Shown here piece by piece: positions 59,500 through 64,000 of a stretch of DNA of 64,000 nt. A program made the position numbers and the translations under genes. This DNA comes from Longimicrobium sp. GTDB taxonomy: Bacteria > Gemmatimonadota > Gemmatimonadetes > Longimicrobiales > Longimicrobiaceae. The first letter of the stretch is position 1, and every line of letters starts with the position of its first letter. Where the stretch lies: contig DASVTZ010000126.1 of NCBI GenBank assembly GCA_036387335.1, forward strand, positions 1 to 64,000. The letters run 5' to 3'. Under the pieces are notes generated by a model. That model was not told the origin of the DNA. It ran no database searches and worked only from the letters and a program-made list of their open reading frames with translations.

Positions 59500-59531
59500 C
59501 CCCCTCCCCCAAAACAACCTGGGGGAGGGGG
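59500..59531. repeat. GC-rich hairpin repeat, family 2 copy 3
   Basis: CCCCCTCCCCC, AAAACAACCT, GGGGGAGGGGG. Together with the preceding CCCCGCTCGT...CTCGCTG this matches the element at 3880-3931. It follows the BNR gene stop by about 35 bases and could serve as its terminator. Confidence 0.65.
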
Positions 59532-59763
59532 CGGTTGCGTGCGTCCGTGCCGGGCGCGGAGCTCCCGTTAGGAGCGGGGTGGCGTGTCGGTGAACGGCTA
59601 CTGTTGGAGTGTCTATTTTGTGCGGTTGGTGGCTCTAACTGATTGTGTGGCTGAACCGCTCGCCTCGCCTGGATTTCTGACGCTTATCCAAGTTAATCGC
59701 CAATTTCTTACGGGGCTGCGAAGTGCACGGAGGAGACGCATTGAAGCGGTCAAATATAATTAC

Positions 59764-59792
59764 TTGACGTAATAAGAATGCAAACATATAGT
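59764..59792 (+). promoter_or_regulatory. Strong sigma-70-like promoter
   Basis: TTGACG (59764-59769), 17 bases, TATAGT (59787-59792), in an AT-rich patch (59690-59800). It gives a start near 59799 and a leader of about 45 bases before ATG 59844. The 59532-59763 interval carries no gene. Confidence 0.8.
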
Positions 59793-59843
59793 GCGTTCGT
59801 CGGCCACCGGGTGGTGGATCTACTTCTTCTCGGAGATGGACGG

Positions 59844-60440
59844 ATGAACAGGTACTTTGCGTTCGGAGGGCTCCTCGCCTGCCTTTCGTTGGCGGCGTGC
59901 GAGAGCGGGGGGAACCCCGTCGCGGCGCCGGAGCAGCCCGTGTACCAGATGCCGATCGACGACGGCGGCGATGGTGGTGGTGGCGGAGGGGGCGGTGGGG
60001 GCGGAGGCGAGGCGGTTCCGCCGTTCAGCCCGCCGCCGCCGCCGTACATCTTCGCGTCGAACCTCAGCACCCCGGGGATGCCCGGAAGCGGCATCTACCA
60101 CTGCGAGCAGATCCCGCACGCGTTCTGGGGGTTCAGCAACGACGTGGTGCAGGGAACCATCATCTACCTGACCGGCGTGGTGGTGGAGAACACCCCGATG
60201 CACTGGGGGATCTACAACCAGGCGGGGCAGCTGGTGCGCGAGCACTGGACCCAGGACTCGCGTGACAACTGCGTGGTCCACCACGAGGCGGAAGGGGTGA
60301 GCACCGCCGGCCTCGCGCCCGGGTACTACTTCCTCTACGCCTCGTACGTGAAGATCGTGAACAACTACGGCCAGGACACGTACACCGGCTACGCGTCTTC
60401 CACGGTCGGCAAGTACGTGGGGCCGCTGCGCGTGCGCTGA
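59844..60440 (+). CDS. Lipoprotein with poly-Gly linker
   Basis: 198 residues; ATG 59844 behind GGAG. Lipobox LSLAAC at about 18. A 12-Gly run (about 46-57) and PPPPP lead to a compact domain: IYHCEQIPHAFWGFSNDVVQ, VVENTPMHWGIYNQAGQLVR, GLAPGYYFLYASYVKIVNNY. Two cysteines may form a disulfide. No family recognised. It is driven by the promoter at 59764 and ended by the hairpin at 60461. Confidence 0.75.
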   Translation: MNRYFAFGGLLACLSLAACESGGNPVAAPEQPVYQMPIDDGGDGGGGGGGGGGGGEAVPPFSPPPPPYIFASNLSTPGMPGSGIYHCEQIPHAFWGFSNDVVQGTIIYLTGVVVENTPMHWGIYNQAGQLVREHWTQDSRDNCVVHHEAEGVSTAGLAPGYYFLYASYVKIVNNYGQDTYTGYASSTVGKYVGPLRVR

Positions 60441-60460
60441 CCCGCGCTCCTGCTTCGCAC

Positions 60461-60499
60461 CACGAGAGCTCCCGCGGCGCCGCCGCGGGAGCTCTCGTG
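60461..60499. terminator. Perfect long-stem terminator
   Basis: CACGAGAGCTCCCGCGGCG pairs with CGCCGCGGGAGCTCTCGTG around a C; perfect stem. Confidence 0.75.
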
Positions 60500-60601
60500 T
60501 AGCAGGACGTTGCAGTCCTTGCGCTTGACTTGCGGCTGCTTCGGGTCCAGTATGGGCGCCGTCGCGGGGGTCCGCGGTTGGACAGGAACCAGGAGGATGA
60601 A

Positions 60602-61270
60602 TTGCACGCCACCACCGCCGGCGCGTGGCCGGCACCCTTTGCCCCGAGCGGACGAAGCACGTCCGTGTTCTGCGCCCTGATGGCGCTCTGCCTCTGCGCC
60701 GTGCCCGCCGCCGCGCAGCAGCCCGCGACGCCCGCCCGCACCGGCGCGACCGTTCCGGAGCCCGGCTTCTGGGAGCGCCTCCGCGCCGAAGCACGCCGCT
60801 TCCGCGAGCTGAACGCGAATCCGTTTTCGTACGCAACGCGCTACCGCATCTCGCACGAGCTGGCGAGCTCCATCCACGATGCGGCCCGCACCGAGGGGAT
60901 CGATCCCGAGCTGGCGTTCCGGCTGGTGCGCGTGGAGAGCAACTTCAACCCGCGCGCCCGCAGCTACGCCGGCGCCATGGGGCTCACGCAGCTGATGCCG
61001 GGCACCGCGCGCTCCATAGACCGCCGCATGGCCGACCGCGCTCGCCTCCTGGATCCCGAGGCCAACCTGCGCGTCGGCTTCCGCTACCTCCGCACCCTCC
61101 TGCGCCACTACGACGGCGACGTGCGCCTGGCCCTCCTCGCGTACAACCGCGGCGAGAACGGCGTGGACCGCGACCTGAGGCGCGGGCGCGACCCGGAGAA
61201 CGGGTACTCGGGCAAGGTGCTGGGGCGGGGCGCCGACCGGTACCGCGGCGCGGGGGTGGTGGAGCAGTAG
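60602..61270 (+). CDS. Lytic transglycosylase, SLT domain
   Basis: 222 residues; TTG 60602 has AGGAGG 5 bases upstream and was preferred over the longer ATG frame. A signal peptide ends AAAQQ. Catalytic region: AARTEGIDPELAFRLVRVES (catalytic Glu in VES), GAMGLTQLMPGTARSI and LLAYNRGENGVDRDL. It cleaves peptidoglycan glycan strands with 1,6-anhydro products. Short form without LysM. Confidence 0.88.
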   Translation: MHATTAGAWPAPFAPSGRSTSVFCALMALCLCAVPAAAQQPATPARTGATVPEPGFWERLRAEARRFRELNANPFSYATRYRISHELASSIHDAARTEGIDPELAFRLVRVESNFNPRARSYAGAMGLTQLMPGTARSIDRRMADRARLLDPEANLRVGFRYLRTLLRHYDGDVRLALLAYNRGENGVDRDLRRGRDPENGYSGKVLGRGADRYRGAGVVEQ

Positions 61271-61300
61271 CGTGCAGCGAAACCGGAGACCGTGAAAAGA

Positions 61301-61331
61301 CGGCCCGCCGCGACAGTGTCGTGGCGGGCCG
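61301..61331. terminator. Hairpin terminator
   Basis: CGGCCCGCCGCGAC and GTCGTGGCGGGCCG around AGT; 12 or more base pairs. It lies 30 bases after the transglycosylase stop. Confidence 0.75.
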
Positions 61332-61436
61332 GCGTGCGTCCTCAACCGGGGCTCCCGCGGTCCCGACTTTGCAACCCTCCCCGGGCCTGGCGGCGAGCCG
61401 CCCAGCGTACACACCGCAGACGGAGACCGACGAGCA

Positions 61437-61847
61437 ATGTCCTCGATCAACCGCCCCCTGGCGGGGCCCACGCTCAGCTACGACCTGGCCGCGGAGGCCG
61501 CACGGCTCCGGCAGGATCCCATGTACCAGCAGAGCGGCAAGCTGGGCCACGCGCTGGTCAAGAACGGGCGCTTCCGCGTCATCCTCACGGCGCTCGCCGC
61601 GGGGCAGGCCGCCGAGACGGCCAACGCGGACTCGGCGATGAGCATCCAGGTGCTGGAGGGCTCGCTCCAGGTGCGCGCGGACGGCGGCGAGCAGGAGCTG
61701 CGGCAGGGGCAGCTCATCTTCACCGCGCCCGGCGACGCCCACGACATCCGCGCCGCGCAGGACTCGCTCATCCTGATCACCGTCTCCGCCCAGAACGACG
61801 ACTTCCGCCCCGGCGAGTCGCGCACCGGCTCGGGCGCCAACCCCTGA
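61437..61847 (+). CDS. Cupin-domain protein
   Basis: 136 residues. QSGKLGHALVKNGRFRVILT, SAMSIQVLEGSLQVRADGGE, LRQGQLIFTAPGDAHDIRAA fit the double cupin motif with His in motif 2, but motif 1 lacks the usual two His, so the metal site is doubtful. Small cytoplasmic beta-barrel, probably sensing or stress-linked. Confidence 0.8.
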   Translation: MSSINRPLAGPTLSYDLAAEAARLRQDPMYQQSGKLGHALVKNGRFRVILTALAAGQAAETANADSAMSIQVLEGSLQVRADGGEQELRQGQLIFTAPGDAHDIRAAQDSLILITVSAQNDDFRPGESRTGSGANP

Positions 61848-62017
61848 CCGCACCTGCGCCACCGCGTGAGGGCACCCCGGCGGCGCAAGCGTCCCACAGG
61901 GGGGACGGAGGAGGCAAGTGATTGTGCCGCTTGCACCTACGAAGCACGTGGCACCGCCCTTGCCCTGTGTGGACGGCTCGACGGGGTGACGACGGAAACC
62001 AGGAAGGAGATCGAGCC

Positions 62018-62689
62018 ATGAAGGCCAGAACAATCGGGCTGCGGTTGGTGGCGCTCGCCGCGATGCTCTCCGCCACGGGGTGCGCGCAGGCAGGGGCGCT
62101 CGGCGAGATCCTGGGAGGCGTGATGGGGCCCCAGGGACAAGGGCAGGGGCAGGGCGGCCAGGTGGTCGGCGAGATCCAGGGGATCGACGCGCGGCAGGGG
62201 ATGATGCAGATCCGCACGCAGAACGGGCAGACCGGCAACGTCTACTTCGACCAGAACACCCGCGTCGTCTACCAGCAGCGCGAGTACGCCGTGACGGCGC
62301 TGGAGCGCGGCGACGTGGTGGCGTTCCAGGTGCAGCAGGACCAGCGCGGCAACGCCTACACCAACTACATCCAGGTGCAGCAGAGCGTGCAGGAGCGCTC
62401 GGGGCAGAGCTCGCAGCAGCAGGGCGGCGTCTACAACGGCGGCACGGGGGGCGGGACGTACGGCAACAACAACGTCCAGCGCTTCGCGGGCACGGTGGGC
62501 TACATCGACACGCAGCGCGGATCGTTCGAGCTGCGCACCCAGAACGGCGCGGCGCAGGTGGCGCTCCCGTACGGCGCCAGCGCGCAGGATGCCCAGCGCT
62601 TCCGCGCGCTGCGCAGCGGGCAGAGCGTGACGCTCGATGGCCAGATGGTGGCGCAGGGCCGGATCGACCTGGTGCGCTTCGTCAACTAG
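62018..62689 (+). CDS. Lipoprotein with two DUF5666-like OB-type repeats
   Basis: 223 residues; ATG 62018 behind AGGAAGGAG. Lipobox LSATGC at about 18. Two copies of a strand set: GEIQGIDARQGMMQIRTQNG and GTVGYIDTQRGSFELRTQNG, each followed by a [VF]xQ-rich strand and a Gln-rich linker (YNGGTGGGTYGNNN). The internal duplication is clear. Envelope protein of unknown ligand. Confidence 0.75.
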   Translation: MKARTIGLRLVALAAMLSATGCAQAGALGEILGGVMGPQGQGQGQGGQVVGEIQGIDARQGMMQIRTQNGQTGNVYFDQNTRVVYQQREYAVTALERGDVVAFQVQQDQRGNAYTNYIQVQQSVQERSGQSSQQQGGVYNGGTGGGTYGNNNVQRFAGTVGYIDTQRGSFELRTQNGAAQVALPYGASAQDAQRFRALRSGQSVTLDGQMVAQGRIDLVRFVN

Positions 62690-62707
62690 GCGGCTCCACG
62701 GCGGATA

Positions 62708-62745
62708 CGGAAAGAGGGCGCACCCCGCGAGGGTGCGCCCTTTCC
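62708..62745. terminator. Perfect hairpin terminator
   Basis: CGGAAAG/A/GGGCGCACCC pairs with GGGTGCGCCCTTTCCG around CGCGA, just after the 62689 stop. Confidence 0.75.
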
Positions 62746-62861
62746 GCATCCGGCAGGTGACGCGAGCGCCACCGCGCGTAAACGTCTGGCGCACAACGAC
62801 AAATTGCGTTATAGTGGGCGCCCGCGAATCGTTCCCGCCTCGCCCTCACCGAGCCTTCCCA

Positions 62862-64000
62862 GTGCAAAAGATCGCTCTTGCCGCGGCCGCGGCGCTCGTC
62901 TGCGCCATGCCGGCCGCCGCGCAGTCTGCCCGCGTGCGCGACGTCCCGCGCCGCCCCGTGCTGTGGGCGCAGGCGGACACCAACAACGCCAACACGTACT
63001 ACCTGCACGGCGTCAACCGCATCGCGGACCGCCCGGCGGAGGCGGCCGCCGCCTTCTACTGGGCGGCGCGGCTGAAGCCCGGGTGGGCGGAGCCGCTGTA
63101 CGGCCGGCGGGTGGCGCTGCTGATGACGGACCCCGACCGCCTCGTCCGCTACATGGAGAACAACCGGGGCACCCTCCGCTCGGCCGAGATCCAGGCGATC
63201 GACTCGCTCCAGCTCCGGGCGCTCTCGCTGGATCCGTTCCTGGTGGAGACGTTCGAGCGGCCGATGATGCGGGTGTACATGACGCGCGCGGTGATGGAGG
63301 ACATGCGCCGGGAGACGGGCGACGCCAACTCGGCGCTCGCGGCGCACCTGGTGGAGACCTGGCTCCGCAGCAGCGACCCCGCGATGCGCGCCCGGGTGGC
63401 CTACAGCGAGGGGCGCTTTCCGCAGGCGCTCGGCGAGTACGAGCGGGCGCTGTCGCGCGCCAGCGCCCGCGACAAGCCGTACATCCACCCCATGGTGGGG
63501 AGGATCCACTTCTTCACCGGCAACCTGGCCAAGGCCGCGGAGCACTTCACCGCCGCCGCCGAGGGGATGCGCAAGGAAGACGCGCGCGACCTTGTGCTCG
63601 TCTACCAGAGCAAGGCGCTGATGGAGCACAGCCTGGGCGCCGTGTACGAGAAGATGGGGAACGCCGCGGCCGCGCAGGAAGCGTACGGGCGCGCGCTGCA
63701 GGAAGACCTGTCGTTTGCCCCCGCGCACCGCGCCCTGAGCGCGCTGGCCATGGCGCGCGGCGACACCGCCACCGCCGTGAGCGAGCTGGCGCTGGCCGTG
63801 GAGCTGAGCCCGGACGACGCCGCGGCGCGCGTGCAGTACGGGCTGCTGCTGGTGCGCACCCGCAAGGCCCAGGAAGCCCTCGCCGAGTTCAAGCGCGCCG
63901 CCGAGCTGGAGCCGTACTACGCCATCCCACACCTTATGATGGCGCGCCTGTACGACTCGTCGGGGATGCCGCAGGAGGCGCTCGACAACTACCGGGCGTA
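62862..64000 (+). CDS. Exported TPR-repeat protein (3' end outside window)
   Basis: 379 residues seen, from GTG 62862 (MQKIALAAAAALVCAMPAAA, cleavage after AAAQ). TPR hairpins follow: GVNRIADRPAEAAAAFYWAA, EGRFPQALGEYERALSRASA, FTGNLAKAAEHFTAAAEGMR, YEKMGNAAAAQEAYGRALQE, DTATAVSELALAVELSPDDA, RKAQEALAEFKRAAELEPYY. It runs on past the window end. A periplasmic scaffold of unknown partner. Confidence 0.8.
   Translation, partial: MQKIALAAAAALVCAMPAAAQSARVRDVPRRPVLWAQADTNNANTYYLHGVNRIADRPAEAAAAFYWAARLKPGWAEPLYGRRVALLMTDPDRLVRYMENNRGTLRSAEIQAIDSLQLRALSLDPFLVETFERPMMRVYMTRAVMEDMRRETGDANSALAAHLVETWLRSSDPAMRARVAYSEGRFPQALGEYERALSRASARDKPYIHPMVGRIHFFTGNLAKAAEHFTAAAEGMRKEDARDLVLVYQSKALMEHSLGAVYEKMGNAAAAQEAYGRALQEDLSFAPAHRALSALAMARGDTATAVSELALAVELSPDDAAARVQYGLLLVRTRKAQEALAEFKRAAELEPYYAIPHLMMARLYDSSGMPQEALDNYRA

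Noticed and set aside
56045-59512. A 1155-residue minus-strand frame opposite the BNR gene
   Set aside because: GC-rich shadow frame; the Asp-box repeats are clearly on the plus strand.

Overview
The window is GC-rich (about 70 percent by eye). It carries signal-peptide and lipoprotein genes, a PASTA-less Ser/Thr kinase, BlaI/BlaR1 regulation, a BNR-propeller exoprotein and a YtxJ-type bacilliredoxin. This mix fits a Gram-negative soil bacterium of the Gemmatimonadota, perhaps Longimicrobium-like. That is an inference from gene style; there is no rRNA or other marker gene here. No tRNA, rRNA or CRISPR array was seen.

Layout: 1-3.4 kb is a blaI-blaR1/HEAT-HEAT operon on the minus strand with a clear promoter and two dyad operators. 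3.5-16.7 kb is mostly ordinary accessory and housekeeping genes: alkyltransferase-like protein, GT9-like transferase, class V aminotransferase, HicB/DUF2442/DUF4160 small genes, MFS, YtxJ, EamA, hexose-6-phosphate mutarotase, Ser/Thr kinase and a DprA-like protein.

16.8-32.05 kb is one long minus-strand cluster. In order of transcription it holds a secreted vWA membrane protein, a small membrane protein, a vWA lipoprotein, another small membrane protein, a tubulin/FtsZ-fold GTPase-like protein, a 1094-residue actin/Hsp70-fold ATPase, a membrane coiled-coil protein, a MotA/ZorA-like channel with a long coiled-coil tail, an OmpA/MotB/ZorB-like partner, a helical protein and a degenerate kinase-like protein. 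Most genes abut or overlap by four bases. This is the best candidate for an undescribed system: a cell-envelope machine combining an ion-driven motor with tubulin-like and actin-like cytomotive folds and extracytoplasmic vWA sensors.

32.3-36.7 kb is a decayed stretch: pntA/pntB remnants, frameshifted hypotheticals, and a lipoprotein with GSG motifs beside a TPR gene. 37.1-43.2 kb is a tight plus-strand island of visibly lower GC: ImmA-macro domain fusion, NMP kinase-PurA/PurZ-like fusion, an ART/DUF7002-like protein, an RlmN/Cfr-like radical SAM enzyme and a dCTP-deaminase-fold membrane protein. It looks like a nucleotide-centred conflict or base-modification system. A NUDIX plus SRA-HNH (McrA-like) pair follows on the opposite strand.

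44.7-49.4 kb holds a tandem triplication of a secreted family (one copy frameshifted), a metalloprotease-motif lipoprotein and a small YezG-like protein. 49.9-56 kb has an AlbA_2 ATP-binding protein, an L,D-transpeptidase and a hybrid 7TM-PAS-GAF histidine kinase. 56.3-64 kb has a BNR/sortilin-like exoprotein, a lipoprotein with an excellent promoter, a lytic transglycosylase, a cupin, a DUF5666-like lipoprotein and a truncated TPR protein. Several families of intergenic inverted repeats are scattered through the window.
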